Shown here: positions 11,286 through 25,824 of the stretch, piece after piece
Layout of the letters: every line of letters begins with the position of its first letter
Numbering within the stretch: position 1 is the stretch's first letter
Source: Streblospio benedicti
Taxonomy: Eukaryota; Annelida; Polychaeta; Spionida; Spionidae
Assembly: GCA_019095985.1 (NCBI GenBank)
Contig: CM032666.1
Coordinates: 42,638,524 to 42,702,523 of the forward strand
Direction of reading: 5' to 3'
DNA length: 64,000 nt
The notes under the pieces: generated by a model
What the model saw: the letters and a program-made list of their open reading frames with translations, nothing else
The model's database searches: none
What the model was told of the DNA's origin: nothing
Translations under genes and position numbers: made by a program

Positions 11286-12887
11286 ATATTGCTGAGATTG
11301 CTTGTCTAAATCATCCTGATGTACATAACTTGAGCTATACAATTTGTGCAGTTTTCTTTTCATATCATATGTAAAGGCTCTTTTTGCAGCATAGAATTAG
11401 CCGAACCTAGCTTCCCTTGCATTATGTCGCAAGTCCTCATCGATACCACTTACAGTAATTATTTTACCCCTGCGTCCCGCGTCTGAGACGCATATTTTTC
11501 TGTAGGGATGCATAAAAATGTTTACAGTGCGTTTCTCGGACGCAATCTTTTTTTCCAATAATTTTCATGATTTTATTTGGGTTTTCCTACAGCCATGGCA
11601 TCGCCATATTGAAAATATTGTGAATATTAAACACGTCCCGTGATTGGCGCATTCATTCCATTACCACGCAACTACGACGCCTCTGATTGGCTGCTCATAT
11701 AAACATAGGTAAAACACAGCGTGTTCAGCCATGTTATAAATGAATAATAAGAGCGCTATTCGTTGCAACGGTGTGGTGTATCAATATAGCCGTGCAGATG
11801 TGATGAATATATTCATACATTTTTTTTTCAAGTATATTCTTCGCGCTTTGATGTAAAATTATAGCACAAACAATTACAATGCAGCCCTCTATGAGAAATG
11901 AAAGTTGCGTCTGGGAGGATTATTATGCGGGAATCACGCAATCCCGGACACCAGATTAAACTTTGACCTGCACTGTGCATGTGTTTGTGAGTTTAATGTG
12001 AAATGTAGTGGTAGTTCATCAATACAAGACTGTATTTAAATAATACAATATTCCTTAGAATGAAAAAATACAGGATGAGGTCTCATTGCTCTTTTCCATC
12101 TGTAAATATATGATACTGTCTTGCACTTGTGTAAATTGATTTTATTGCCTGATCTAGTCTGTGAATTAAGCTATGAAATATTTATGAAATGCTGTGTTTG
12201 ATTTAAGTGAAAATTTTATGTATGCATGAATACATAATATATACAGTATTTGATAGTGTTCATTTGTAATATTTGTTTCGTATGTAAATTGTTCTTGTAT
12301 TGTCCACAAAAGCCATGGTGGGACTCACACTTTTCATAAGAGCGCATCCCAGGGACTCATGGGTTTTGAAAGGTAAAATGATCACTGCACTTGTATGTAC
12401 TATTTTAGCCGTTACAGTGTGATCACCCAACGGGCAAAACCCTGAGACATTTGATCATTAAAAGCAGTACCTGTCGAAGGTGTTTAATTATCATCATTAT
12501 CGAAGCTATGCTTCAAATTTACATTTGACACAGGCAAACCTTGCTGTGCTGCGAATTCCTAATCGATCTCTGCTTTAGATTTCTCGAATGATGATGTAGC
12601 ATCCTTGTTAGTGTCCGGATTGCCGGTTGCTCCCTCAGCCATATTAAGTAATAGTTTATCTTCAATATCAGACAGAGTTCTAAAAATCACAGTGCCCTTG
12701 GCTGACATGAAGAATCTGGTCAAAAGTCTGAGGATCGAGAATTGTCCAGCTATATCCATGATTAATTAAATTACTCTACATTAAAAAGCAAATAATAATT
12801 TTTCATTTTTATGGTTTGGTTATTTATTATATATATACGGTTTTGGTGCCGGCCGCATGCAAAATTAGGACGACACAGAGCTTGTTT
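11286..12887. other. Intron sequence, no clear gene
   Basis: Mostly AT-rich. A hairpin with GCGTC / GACGC words near 11473-11491 recalls the ends of the TTAA-type elements. A 66-codon minus-strand ORF at 12559-12759 is not recognised and lacks other support. Confidence 0.35.
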
Positions 12888-13330
12888 TCGTGCTGCGTGT
12901 AAAAAAATGGTGGGGTAATATGCCATCTGGTGCCGTTTTACATAACACCCCATGCTGCACAGTGCCGCTTTGGTGCCATCCAGTGCCGTCCATGCACCAT
13001 GTGGTACCCTGTGGAATTTGCCATGCTGCGTGGAGTGCCGTCTTTCCCTGGGCGGTACGGGGCATGCCATCTGTGGTGACATGCAACTTCATGCCATGCC
13101 GTCTTGGAGAGGGCGTTGTCTCGTACCGACCAAAGATAGTTGGCCAGGGTGGTATATCTCATGCAGTCTGACGCCGCATGGGCAATTTTCCATGCTGCAG
13201 TGATAGATTTTTCATGCCGGATCGTAACGTTTGACCTAAAATCCAGGGGGGCGTGGGTGGGGGGGGGGAGGCTCAGAGCGCTGGTGTCACTAATCACACG
13301 CGGCATACCTAAAATGCCTCGCGGCATGGG
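12888..13330. repeat. GC-rich block of short TGCCRT-like words
   Basis: Words such as GTGCCGT, ATGCCAT and ATGCTGC recur every ten to twenty bases on the + strand, in a GC-rich island quite unlike its surroundings. The regularity keeps several frames open on both strands (up to 210 codons), but the translations look like repeat products rather than proteins. Origin unknown. Confidence 0.45.
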
Positions 13331-14048
13331 GCCCTCGCCAACTTTTTGGGTTTTTTCTGCTTTTTTCCTCATACTGCCCGGTGACACGTGGGGGTGGGGG
13401 TGGGGGGTGTTAACACAATCTACTGTACCAAATGGTACAGCAGGCTGAAAGTGATTGCACCAATCAGAAAAACAATGTGCTGCAATTGAGCAGCCCAGAA
13501 TTATCTCTGCTAATGAAACGAATGAACTCTTGGCCGGGAAGTACAAAAACAGTGTCGCCGATAGACACAATCATTGGCAAGTTAGACGCATTGATAAAAG
13601 TACTAGGATATCGAAATTCTGTACAAACAGGTGTGGGTCGCCACACTAAAGTCACGTAAGCAAAATTTTGATATATCTTAATGACAACAGTAATATAAAA
13701 TACCATAATTAAACTGAAATTTAGCGATGAAAGAGTTTTCAAATGGGAGAATGTACATGAGATTACGGGTTATTATTTCCCACAGGTTCCCTGGGGAAAA
13801 TGATTGTTTTTGACTGAGTATGCATTGTGTGAAGGTGCTCTTCTGACACACCTCTTAATGTCCAATTATTATTGGCTCAGCCCGACCTTGAGACCAATGT
13901 CAAACCCTAGTCTTTTTTCATGATTTTTTGTTAGGCACCGCCCTCGGCTTTAAAGTACTCTGTAAACGGTCAAAGTCGCATGATCGAGAGTGCTAATGTA
14001 GCCGTCTATTGGTTAAATTATGTCACACCCACCAGTCCTCCACTCTAA
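13331..14048. other. Intron sequence, no clear gene
   Basis: Overlapping 64-92 codon ORFs on both strands near 13432-13742 are not recognised. Nothing else seen. Confidence 0.3.
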
Positions 14049-15878
<1,830 letters not shown>

Positions 15879-16309
15879 AAATGGTTATAACACCCTATAA
15901 TATTATCAACTATGTGGGTGGCTTTGCCCCCCAGGAGTGGGTGGGTTTGCCCTGAGAGTGTTTAGTTGAGAGTGGGGGAGTCTGGGGGGTAGGCCCTCGG
16001 CCTTATAAAATAAAAAACGGGGGGTTTGGGGGTACCCCTCCCCATAATAACATTGAGAAATGATTTAAAAAATTGGTCATAACGTCCTCCTGCCTATGAT
16101 ACTGCTATCAACTATAGAGAGGTGGTCTTCTTATATTTTTAACATTAAATGTGTTTCCTGAACCTGTTTCATCATTCACCAGGGCACCTCTCATTTAATT
16201 TTAAAGCCAAATTTTCACATGCAGGTGAGCGATATTAGGACCCTTATGGTCTTCTTGTTCATTTACTCCTATGCGCATAAAAATGGCCGCAGTGAGTGCA
16301 GATTAATAT
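15879..16309. other. Intron sequence with G-rich tracts
   Basis: Several runs of G (for example around 15970-16035) and no gene. Similar G-rich text near 55714 may be related. Confidence 0.3.
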
Positions 16310-16500
16310 GCTCTCAAAATGAAACTTCTTTATATTCCCTTAGAATAAAAACGTAACACTAAAATAAATTGTGCATGATGATTCCTTATGCGGATATAGT
16401 TATCTAGTTTTAAACATGATGGTACTGCCGTTATACCCCAAACGAATGACTTTGTACGACGAAGCTTTTGACAGCCAAAACGTGAAATGGTATAGTATGA
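16310..16500 (+). repeat. Diverged relative of one arm of the 25453-25820 element
   Basis: Shares with about 25462-25640 an ordered series of words: CTTCTTTATATTC, ACTAAAATAAA, GATTCCTTAT, ATCTAGTTTTAA and GACGAAGCTTTTGACA. Only one arm is present. Confidence 0.6.
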
Positions 16501-16819
16501 TGTGTCAATGTACTTGGCGAAGCCTACTATGCTGTGCCGTTAGGTGCCGCGGGGGTGAGTGCGAGCGGGGGGACCTCTTGCAAGTGTTTTTTTTTTGGAT
16601 TTCCCACCAAATGTTTTGAAAATGTGACGAATTTTTTCTGACATCTAGAGCTATTGGTAGCTCACATATATTTTGGTGTATTATATTGCGTTTTTGCTTT
16701 ACATATCCAACATTCAGTACACGAGACCAGCTTGCATGTCTTCTATGTACGTTACGGCAACACGGTATGCAGTATTCTTTATAAGGAAAATTGCCATAGT
16801 AAAAATATAATGTTCAGCG

Positions 16820-18081
16820 AATCCATGAAATCACTGTTTCACTTAGGGATTTCGTGAATTCGCTAAAATCTCTAGGGATTTCATGTAATTACTGAAATGA
16901 CACTCTAGTTATTTCATGAAATCCCTGAATGGCGTTTTCATATTTCAGTGTCTATGTTTCTTTAGTCAAAAAAGATGTCTATGTTTCTTTAGTCAAAATA
17001 GATGTCTAAGATGCAATGTTTTGCAAGGAACTATTGTTTATCATATACATTAAGTGCAGCATGAATATCACAATTTTTGAAATTCTATTACCATACATTA
17101 TTACTTGATGATATCATGGAAACGTCTGAGCTCTGTGATGACTTGGTCTGTGAATTCACTCTGCAGAATGGCCAAAGAGAACGAAGATGTTCAACAGTTG
17201 AAAGACAACTTCAGCAGCTCTTTTAGAAGACAGAGGCCTAAGGATAATAATCTTTGTGAGGTGGCACTGGTAAACTATGATCCACTTGAACTGGCCTTGT
17301 GGTGCTGACTGCATGTCGAAAAGATCGACTTTAAGAGACTTAAGAGACTTAAGACTTAAATAATTCAACTGCTTCTGTTATGATGTAGGCATACTTTTGA
17401 CTAAGATATTTCAGCATCCTGTCACGGCCACCATGACCAGTGGCAATGTGGGCCTTACTAATTATGTCATAGGTGTCTTCTATGTTGGCATAGTAGATTC
17501 GGCGGTCCTCTGGTGACTTTCTCTTTTTGGTGAGCTTCTTCACATCACCACATGTAAGAACCTCATATTTATTGAGGATGTAGTACTGGTGACGGGACTT
17601 GGTAGTGGAAACTTCTGTATAGTAACTGTTTTCAGGTCTTCTATGGTCTTGTAGTACACATCTTTTGGGATAAGATGCTTTTGACACTTTGAGTATTTCT
17701 CATATAATTTATTCCTGAATTCTGTTTCAAAGCAAGGTTGTGCCATCTTGACTGAATGGCAAGAATGAACTGATTTAGCATGACTTACACACCCATTATA
17801 TAGCCATAAATTGTGAACGCAAGGTGAGAAAATATTTGTAACTGTTATAACAACACCTTATTGAAGAAAGGCTTCACAGTCTTCCTAAAACTTGTCCAGT
17901 AATGCTGTGTAATATAACACTGGTTAATTCAGTAATTACATGAAATCCCTAGGGATTTTAGAGAAAATGTGTCCAGTAATGTTGTGTAATATAACACTGG
18001 TTAATTCAGTGATTACATGAAATCCCTAGGGATTTTAGAGAATTCATGAAATCCCTAAGTGAAACAGGGATTTCATGAATA
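16820..18081 (-). mobile_element. Integrase-bearing DNA transposon relic (KRBA2/SCAND3-like)
   Basis: Terminal inverted repeats of about 75 bp (16820-16893 and 18008-18081) share TGTTTCACTTAGGGATTT and TCTAGGGATTTCATGTAAT-type words. The inner side of the right end is duplicated in tandem with a period of 76 bp (17893-17968, 17969-18044). Between the ends lies a decayed minus-strand integrase gene. The integrase resembles those domesticated in vertebrate KRBA2 and SCAND3, which descend from cut-and-paste elements with retroviral-type integrases. I could not fix a target-site duplication. Confidence 0.75.
17101..17746 (-). pseudogene. Transposon integrase, KRBA2/SCAND3-like, broken
   Basis: The N terminus (17746 down) reads FETEFRNKLYEKYSKCQKHL and IPKDVYYKTIEDLKT, the usual start of this family. 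A zinc-binding HIATGHGGRDRMLKYLSQKY region follows, with both histidines but without the expected cysteine pair. The catalytic core begins with VDLFDMQS, where the first aspartate is present, and continues QFKWIIVYQCHLTK and LRPLSSKRAAEV. The usual QSDNG with the second aspartate is missing, but the next piece EFTDQVITELRRFHD can be read in another frame near 17155. There is one frame change in the N-terminal part, one deletion after ELFKS and one at the second aspartate, so it cannot encode an active enzyme. Confidence 0.8.
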
Positions 18082-19392
18082 TTTGTGTTAATCTGCAGCT
18101 AGAATACACCTGAAGTGAGAATTAGTAAGTAATATATTTTTTCAAAACACATCTTACCCGTTCTTGTTGCTAATGATATGCGATTCTCTAGGATATTTAC
18201 ACAACGCAACCTCATTATAATGTATACACAAATCAAAATGGACTCGTACCTTGATCACTAAATGCTTTTGGTATATCTCTAGTGGGTGAGTATGATTTAA
18301 AATGGTCAACTTCCGGAGTTCAAATATTTATTAAATTAGGTTTGTACGATGTTACCAAGCTATGAAAATCCTTGTGGCAATGATGAATACGAAGACAGCA
18401 TTGCTAGAAAAGATCTGAAACTAATAATTACCATTGATGATAAAAGGAAAACATCGTGCACGCTGTCAAAAGTCAGTACACTCATCACCCGCGTGGACTA
18501 CCGTACATTAACAAGCAAGAACCCATGGTTAAGAAACTTTGTGGTTCTTTATAGTCAAAATCCAATGCTTATTCATCGCCGAAGTGGGGGGTGGGCGTAG
18601 TGTTCGAAGTTCAGCACTTGTGCGTTTAAGGGAGAACTTTTTACCTCGTCCAAAGGGCCCAAAAAGGCACTTTTTCGGTTATAAGCACATGTGCTTTAAT
18701 GCGCGGGGATACGGTATGGAATATCTACAATAGAACCTTATCATGTAGAATAGGACAATTCGTAAGGCACGAATATTTATGCACCAAACTTCCATTCTCT
18801 GCTTCAAACTTGGCACTTCAAATACTCTTTTTGCCCGCATAAAACAACCACTTGTCATACATAGTTGGAAGCGTCTCAACGCCATCTTTGTAGTAAGATC
18901 TCATAAAAACAAGGAACTACACTACTCAAAGTCTTAATTAATAAACACATCTAGATTTAGTATGTGAACGCGGTTTTCTTACACAGTTCCCACAGGTACC
19001 GGGAAGAGCCGGAAGTTCGAGTATTGAACCGGGATGTCAAGAATTAGACTTAAATTTCATGAAATTGTGCTATTTTCTCTGTAGTAGAGGTGGAGACACG
19101 CCTGTGCACATGCCCGTGTGTGTTCAGACTTCCGTTAAGCAACCTATAGCCTGTATGCAGCCTGTGAGGCTTGTTGCCGCCAGCATCAGTGCTAAGTCCT
19201 GTAAACGCCGTCAATCTGATCTAGGGGAGCACCTGATAGACGGGTTAGGTCTCCAGTCTAGTCTTGTAGAAACATAACAAGGTCAGTAAGTGCCTGATCA
19301 TTGAGTCATCAAAAAGCTTACACTATCACACTATCACACTTAATCTTTCACAAAGGCTTCATCAATAGGACTAAAAAAAATGTAATTTTCAG
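18082..19392. other. Intron sequence, unrecognised ORF
   Basis: An 83-codon + strand ORF at 18349-18600 is not similar to anything I know and has no supporting signals. A GC-rich patch near 19070-19260 also carries an unrecognised 72-codon frame. Confidence 0.3.
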
Positions 19393-19526
19393 ACAAAGAA
19401 AATATACACCAAGAACACGAACAACAATCCAAGGAAAAACTCTCCAGTTTGCATTCTAGGCTACATCAAGAGGCTGAGAAGATTCGAAAATGGAAAACTC
19501 ATACGGAAATGGAACTGAAACAAAAG
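19393..19526 (+). CDS. SYCP1: SYCP1 exon 2
   Basis: Acceptor ATTTTCAG, donor AAG|GTAAAT, 134 bp; it takes one base from exon 1 and ends in phase 0. The encoded sequence LHSRLHQEAEKIRKWKTHTE aligns almost without gaps to human YSKLYKEAEKIKKWKVSTEA, the start of the SYCP1 coiled coil. This is the best evidence for the gene assignment. Confidence 0.9.
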
Positions 19527-19769
19527 GTAAATTAAACATTCACGTAAATCAAAATAAATGATATGAATTAGTACGAATTGTGAAACAAACTAATATACCA
19601 TCAAAGTAAGATAGGAATTTGCAAAGCAAGTGGAAATGTAATGCTATAGAGGTTATTACAATGTAAATGTTTGAATAGAGAGTACTTAGTATAGCTGTGA
19701 AGGAGCCTCATATCACTTACTATCTATTAGTTTGATTTAGTTGTTTAAATGCATGATTATGCGACTTTG

Positions 19770-20050
19770 TAAGGTAGAGTGTGAGAAAAGTGTTGATCAC
19801 GTGTTTGAGTACGATATGAGTTATATCATGTCCGTAGAGAACAACTCGTGGTGTACTTGTCGTTCTCTACAGACACGATATAAATCAAATCGTCAGCGAG
19901 CATGCTCAGTAGTTCAAATGTCGAGCCCACGTGACGAGAGAACGAAAGTAAGTTCGCGCCCATTGTTAATGCATCTTATTATGTAACATGGTCGCGCAGA
20001 TTAGAGCTCCTATGACATGCGGACCATATTCATTGGGTGATTACATATAA
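19770..20050 (+). repeat. Dispersed repeat core, copy A
   Basis: The segment with GCATGCTCAGTAGTTCAAATGT, GAACGAAAG, CGCCCATTGTTAATGCATCT and ATGCGGAC matches 36890-37010 on the + strand and 48730-48850 inverted. The ends of this copy could not be set. Confidence 0.65.
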
Positions 20051-20211
20051 ATATCGTATGAAACGATTAACTCTGATGATCGGTCACTTGAGCCAACTGA
20101 TTTTAAGTGATGATCAGCAGTTGTCAAATTCCAACTGATTCCCAACACTAATCAATAGACGATGCCTTATCCATTGCAAGTGTGATGAAAATAATATGTA
20201 TATCTCCACGT

Positions 20212-21432
20212 TTAACCCTCTCGAAGCCGGAAGTAAATCCACTATATACCCTCTGAGTGCCAGACACGCATTTTGCGTGACGTGTTATTCACTGTGGGGG
20301 TCTTCAGTTGTCATAGTTGAAATATGATCCTTTGTAGCTCTTACGTTTTTCATTAGAACAATTTCACATTTACAGTACACATTCAGGAGACGGTCTAGTT
20401 TCTTATTTTCACAATCATAAATAAAGATACATACAGCATCAGGTTCAATTTTGACTATTTCGAGAGATCTCTGATTCATTTGAAATCGGTAGTTATTTTA
20501 ATTCCAGCGACGTTTTATCCAGGATACGCACGATAAACAACATAAACCATCCATATTTCATAAAAATATATTTTTACTTACAATATTACGGACCAAAAAC
20601 GTATTCAAACAGTGATGTCTTTATAATCGTGAGCTTTGACAGGTATCAGTCGATCTGCCGACAAAAAGATCATCCGGTTTGATAGAAATACTAGATCTCC
20701 GACGTCCACACTCATTGGGTAGTTTGCCAAACGGTTTATTTGTGATTTGGTATCCAAGATACAATAAGATGGGGCATGGATGACGAATAATATGATAATT
20801 CTTCTTCAAAATGTTCAAGTTCGTCATAAAATGGCTGATCTTATGAAAAGCCGGTATTTCCCGGAAATCAGCCTTGCGCAGCGCATGGAGCTGTTGTAGA
20901 ATCGTTAAGAGCGCTCTTGATAAAGGCTGATTGGGATTCCTTAGCAGTGTCAACGTAGTTTTGAGGTGATTGAACCTAAGAATACCGCTTTCAAGGCTCA
21001 AAATAGATATCAGTATATGACGTTGAAGAGTCTAGTTTCACATTTGTTTAAGGTCTCTATGGATAGCTGGTTTCACGAGGATTCCAGCCATGTATGACAA
21101 ACCATGGTTTTGCAAACAAAAATAACAGTATTTCAGGGATCAAAATTGCAGCAGATAATGCGTGTTTGGTGGGTAAATATTCATTCACACTAATAGAATT
21201 AAAATATTAGCACTATGCTGCTTATTTACTTCTAGAAATACATCGAAATGACAAGGTAAAGTTGTTGTTGACACACCGGAATTTGAGACTAGAACCACAA
21301 GTGTTTACATACGAATATGGCAGACAAACTCAAATTGTTTTTTCTGTAAACTCGGGTGCATATATGCGCCCCGTCACTTAAGGGACATATATTCTGGGGT
21401 GCATATATGCGCCCCGGCACTCAAAGGGTTAA
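20212..21432. mobile_element. TTAA-flanked non-autonomous element, piggyBac-like
   Basis: Begins TTAACCCTCTCGAAGCCGG and ends CGGCACTCAAAGGGTTAA, giving CCCT/AGGG ends within TTAA. Just inside the left end is a hairpin CACGCATTTTGCGTG. Inside the right end GGTGCATATATGCGCCCC occurs twice nearby. A 126-codon minus-strand ORF (20621-21001) is not recognisable as a transposase. The segment around 20290-20470 has a second copy at 54905-55014 plus 59794-59830, split there by a hAT element. Confidence 0.65.
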
Positions 21433-21800
21433 TACTTATTTCACCTTTAAAAATATCATGCCATCTCGTCAACTAAAACACAAGGTCACGTGATATTGCA
21501 TAATTGAATGATTTTCGCCAGACGTATGGGGGGTATTTATAACGACAGACGTCTTATTTAACATGGGAGAGATAGGCGGCTTCTTACGTTCACTGTGCAA
21601 ATTACGTCTGACGAAAATCATTCGGTTGGCATTTCTGCATTCACGTGGTTTTGTTGAGTATATGCCGACCTCTTATTGTGTGGTATTTAAATTGCTCTAC
21701 ATACTTTGATATGCTGTTTAACTGAAAGAAACTTTCAGAATGGACAGAACATATCATAATGCTTCTCTACAAGCATACTTGTTCGGCCACTGAGCATTAA
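21429..21800 (-). mobile_element. TTAA-flanked repeat X, copy 1
   Basis: A 364-bp sequence lies between TTAA at 21429-21432, which is also the end of the previous element, and TTAA at 21797-21800. It is about 75-80 percent similar to 24836-25214 in the opposite orientation. It contains an inner inverted repeat, GAATGATTTTCGYCAGACG and its complement, about 120 bp across. Confidence 0.65.
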
Positions 21801-21833
21801 TATATAATTATGGAAACCGGCTGTTACCTACTT

Positions 21834-23325
21834 CAGGGCTGCCAAGTAGTACGGATGTGGCCGTATTCGTACGAATTTGAGGGTCTGAATACGGGAGTAC
21901 GAATCTGTACCATTTATAGTACGGATTTCAGTGGTTATGTCAGAGGATAAATACAGAAGTAGAATAATTTTTCTGTAGAATGAATTTACTTACGTTATTG
22001 CTCACGCAAAAAAATGTAGGCCTACTCGATTGATTGGTGCATGGTAAACAGCTATTGCCAGTTTTACATACATCATATCGAATCGAGTTAGCGCACGCAG
22101 CGCCTCTAGTGGACATGTGGCAAACTATATAGATGAGCGATAATATAATTAAAGGTAACATGGCCGGGAAAGTTTACAGGTAGAAATAGATAATAACTAC
22201 GTATATACGCAGGTTCTAAAGCACAGTATAATTGTTTATAATGAAAAATAAAATATGACAGCATATAAAACATACGCTGCATATTGTTATCGTATACAGT
22301 TAAAAATGCAAGTGCATCATTTGCGACTTGTCAAATACTAGAGACCGTGATGATGTTTGAAAAGGAACCTGTGTGTTTGAAAACTAGTTAACAATTAATT
22401 TTGGACTAAAATTTTGGTTGATTTTTCTTTTGTGCGGTAAGACAAACTGAAGCAACACGTGATGATGGTGCTACATGGATCCCTGGCATATATTACTTCA
22501 TATATTACTTACATACAACGAATCTAGATAATGTTTCGTAAACATTCTTTTACCAGAATGCATTTTTTGCACATGATCTGTGATGAATAAAGTAGACTAG
22601 TTTAATCCATGAATAAAGTAGACTAGTTTAATCCATTTAAATTGGAACATACAAGTTGACTGTGCATACGAACTCCCTGAGCAGTGTACTAGACGCGGTC
22701 GGCAGCACCTCGACATACGTCTATAAAGTCTATATGAATGACAGAGATTAATATTTTACCTCAATTTGTAACACTAATTTGTGATAAATCTACTTACCTT
22801 CACACATTTTCAATGTCCATCGTCTGAACTTTTCTGCTCCATGAAATGAGGTCTCAGAAGGTTGTATTGCTTCAATTTTCAATCTATTTACACTTATTGA
22901 TAGAAAAAGCAATGAAAAAAAAAAATATTTGTACCTCTATCTCTAACCTCACACATACACGACTCCATGAAATGATATATTGCTTCAATTTCAATCTATT
23001 TACACCAGCATAAAATAGAAGTATTACACACACATATGTTCTCGCAGGTTTTTGGGAGCTAAATGATCCCGGTTTCGCACCTCCACCCCATGCCGGGCTC
23101 CGGGCTGAGGCCCATTGGGGTACTTTAATAAAGTTGAATTATACTCTATACATTAAAATTAATCAAGTCAGTGTTTGTAGTGTACATTGTACCTTATTTC
23201 CTGCTATAAAAAGTTAAATAACTGCAAATAATGAATTTTCCCTCGGAATACTAATTTGGACCCCTAAAATACTAATTTGGGACATCGGGAGTACAGAAAT
23301 CCTCGAGAGGGGGTTGGCAGCCCTG
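21834..23325. mobile_element. Non-autonomous hAT element with 6-bp target duplication
   Basis: Ends are CAGGGCTGCCAA and TTGGCAGCCCTG, exact 12-bp inverted repeats of hAT type. CTACTT flanks both sides exactly (21828-21833, 23326-23331). Within 1.49 kb no transposase was found. Small internal direct repeats occur (for example two copies of a segment with GAATAAAGTAGACTAG near 22605-22635). The ends resemble those of the element at 52117. Confidence 0.8.
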
Positions 23326-24438
23326 CTACTTTTGGCCACCACCCCCTACGAATTTCGGACATTTATCCCCCTTTGCTCTTATCAGTGGCGTTTTAGGGCT
23401 TCAAAACTAGACCCGCTCCCTGCCTTCCTACTGTGTGCATGTTGCCATATGCACCATACCTTTCATTCTCTACTCATTTAGGCCACTGCTTCACCGAATC
23501 TGCCTGGTAATCCTGATTCGATGAAAATGTGACATTTTTCCTCTCCTGGCGCTCACCACTACAGTTTTGTCACTTAAAAACTTCAACTTGAGCTGCGTCA
23601 GTAATGTAGAAATCGGTTCACAAGCCGCACACATTCAATTATGTCATCATTTATGAGAAAACTGGTTTGAAATGGTCAAAAAATAACTAGCACGATAACT
23701 GGAAGCGGCCATTATTTCCGGCCACGTAGTCAATTCGACGCAATCGTTTATTGACTGATACAGCTGTTTGTTATTACACAATTGTTCACGGGTCAATCTG
23801 CCAAACAAAAGCGTAATAAATTCGCTATTATCCATTAATCAACCTCCCAGGGTCAACCTAAACAAAGACATTGGTCAATCTAAATAAGGACGTATCAATT
23901 GTTTGGCGAAATAGCTTAAGATTAAAAAGAAAACGAAATAAATTTTGATTAAAATATGTGATGAAACGACAAAGCATTCTTCCGTCCCGCTGCAAGAGAA
24001 CGTTATGATTCCCTGTTGGAGGTTGTGGATTTATTTTAATGTAAATAGATTTTCTGTTATAAACTAATACCACACATATATATAATAATAATGGATATAA
24101 ATAAACGGTATGTACAATTGTATTAGAATAAAAAACCAGCCGGTTTCCAACACTTTATGCCGTGTGTAGGTTGTTTTAATTGTCGGACTTCCATTATCGT
24201 CATGCTATACTCCCCTCGAAATAGACTCCGTAGGAGTTGGGCGAGTTAGTAACCTTTAAATACAACTTCACCCTAAAGTGATGAATGAGTTGTCTACAAG
24301 GTATTTTGTGAATGTCTTCTATTATCATCCATAGTCAGTGTTGGAAATTCATGATCAGAAAGTGTCTGACATCAAAGAGCACAGTAATTTTGTCGTTGGG
24401 TCGTCTGAGGCGACTATGATCCATATACAGCATCTTTT
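23326..24438. other. Intron sequence, unrecognised ORFs
   Basis: A 62-codon ORF at 23647-23835 (minus) is not recognised. No other feature seen. Confidence 0.3.
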
Positions 24439-24831
24439 TTAACCCATTACCCCTCACATTTTATTACATGACAGCCCTTGTATCCTCGCAAATATTTGCA
24501 GCGTAGAGCGTATAAAACTTTTCCATTTGTCGGAGCTGCGTTGCCAACTTTAAACTGCCATAATTTCCTTAAAAATGCTCGTATTTCAACCATCTCTTCA
24601 CCAAAATACAAACCAACCATTTTGGCTTACCCCATTTCCAATATCACAAATGTTTTGAAACAAAGCATCATATTTCCAATGGTAAAGGGAAGCCCTGTTC
24701 GGATCGTTTAGGACTATGTATTTGCAGCGAGTTATGCTAGTAGCGTCGGAGTAATTGCATGAAAGTAATTTAGAAATAATTAAAAATATTTTCTGGTGTT
24801 TTTGGAACTCATTTATATATCATAATAAAGC

Positions 24832-25214
24832 TTAAAGGTTATGCTGAGTGGCCGACCAAGAGTGCTTGTAGAGAAGCAATATGATGTGTAATGTGCATTC
24901 TGAAAACTTCTTTCATTTAAACAACGTATTAATGCATGTAGAACAATTTAATACCACAGCATAAACATTCAGCCAGTGACTAGTGACCATCAAAACACGT
25001 GAAGCAGCAAAATGTAATCCGAATGATTTTCGTCAGACGTGACTTGCACGGTGCATGTAAGAGTCCTCCTATCTCTCCCATGTTAATTGTGACGTCTGCC
25101 GTTGGAAATCCACGGTACGTCTGGCGAAAATCATTCGATTATGCAATATCACGTGATCTTGTATTTTAGCTTAAAAGACATCGTGGTATTTTTATAGGTG
25201 TAATATATAATTAA
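24832..25214 (+). mobile_element. TTAA-flanked repeat X, copy 2
   Basis: Lies between TTAA at 24832-24835 and 25211-25214 and matches X copy 1. The opposite arm of the palindrome lacks it at the corresponding place, which supports insertion after the palindrome formed. Confidence 0.65.
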
Positions 25215-25448
25215 GGTGAAAAATATTAGTATTATTTTCCTTACACTTCCAGTGGAAGAGACATCGTCTATTGATCCTGGAATTTACAGATCACTTATAT
25301 TTTTGACTGAGCATTATCTTGTTAGGAACACGAATATGTATTTCTCACCAAGATTGAACCATTATAAGTATGTCTGCAACGTGATCAAACATTGTTGTTT
25401 TTGCATTTGGTGCGATATGGCAAACATGGCGCCATTTGTAAGTGCAAC

Positions 25449-25824
25449 TTAATGCTGTCAATTGAAAGTTCTTTATATTCTCCTAGAATAGAAGCTAAAC
25501 ATTAAAATAAACTGTGCACGACGATTCCTTATACGGTTTTACATATAGTCATCTAGTTTTAATCACGATGGTACCGCTGCTATAGCCCAAACGAATGACT
25601 TGTATGACGAAGCTTTTGACACCCAAACGCCAAATCACCCGGCCTGTTTAGGCCGATTTGAGGGAGAGGGCCCACCCGGCCCAAGGCCGGTTTAGGCTGG
25701 TTTGAGGGGTAAAGGGTTAACCCTAAAACGGTAAAACCGTATGAGGAATCGTTGTGCACAATTTATTTTAATGTTTAGCTTTTATTTTAAGAGAATATAA
25801 AGAACTTTCAATTGACAGCATTAA
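25449..25824. mobile_element. TTAA-flanked element with long inverted repeats
   Basis: TTAA at 25449-25452 and 25821-25824 bracket near-perfect inverted repeats of about 90 bp beginning TGCTGTCAATTGAAAG. The middle holds GC-rich palindromes (CGGCCTGTTTAGGCCG) and an AGGGTTAACCCT junction at about 25711-25722, itself likely a join of two TTAA-type ends. Confidence 0.75.

Noticed and set aside
12938-13570. 210-codon minus-strand ORF and several overlapping frames on both strands.
   Set aside because: The open frames follow from the GC-rich repeated words; the translation lacks any known motif.
18349-18600. 83-codon + strand ORF as a host gene.
   Set aside because: No recognisable domain, splice signals or neighbours to support it.
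20621-21001. 126-codon minus-strand ORF as a piggyBac transposase remnant.
   Set aside because: No catalytic aspartates or other transposase motif could be recognised.
23647-23835. 62-codon minus-strand ORF as a first exon.
   Set aside because: No homologue, no convincing donor or downstream exon.
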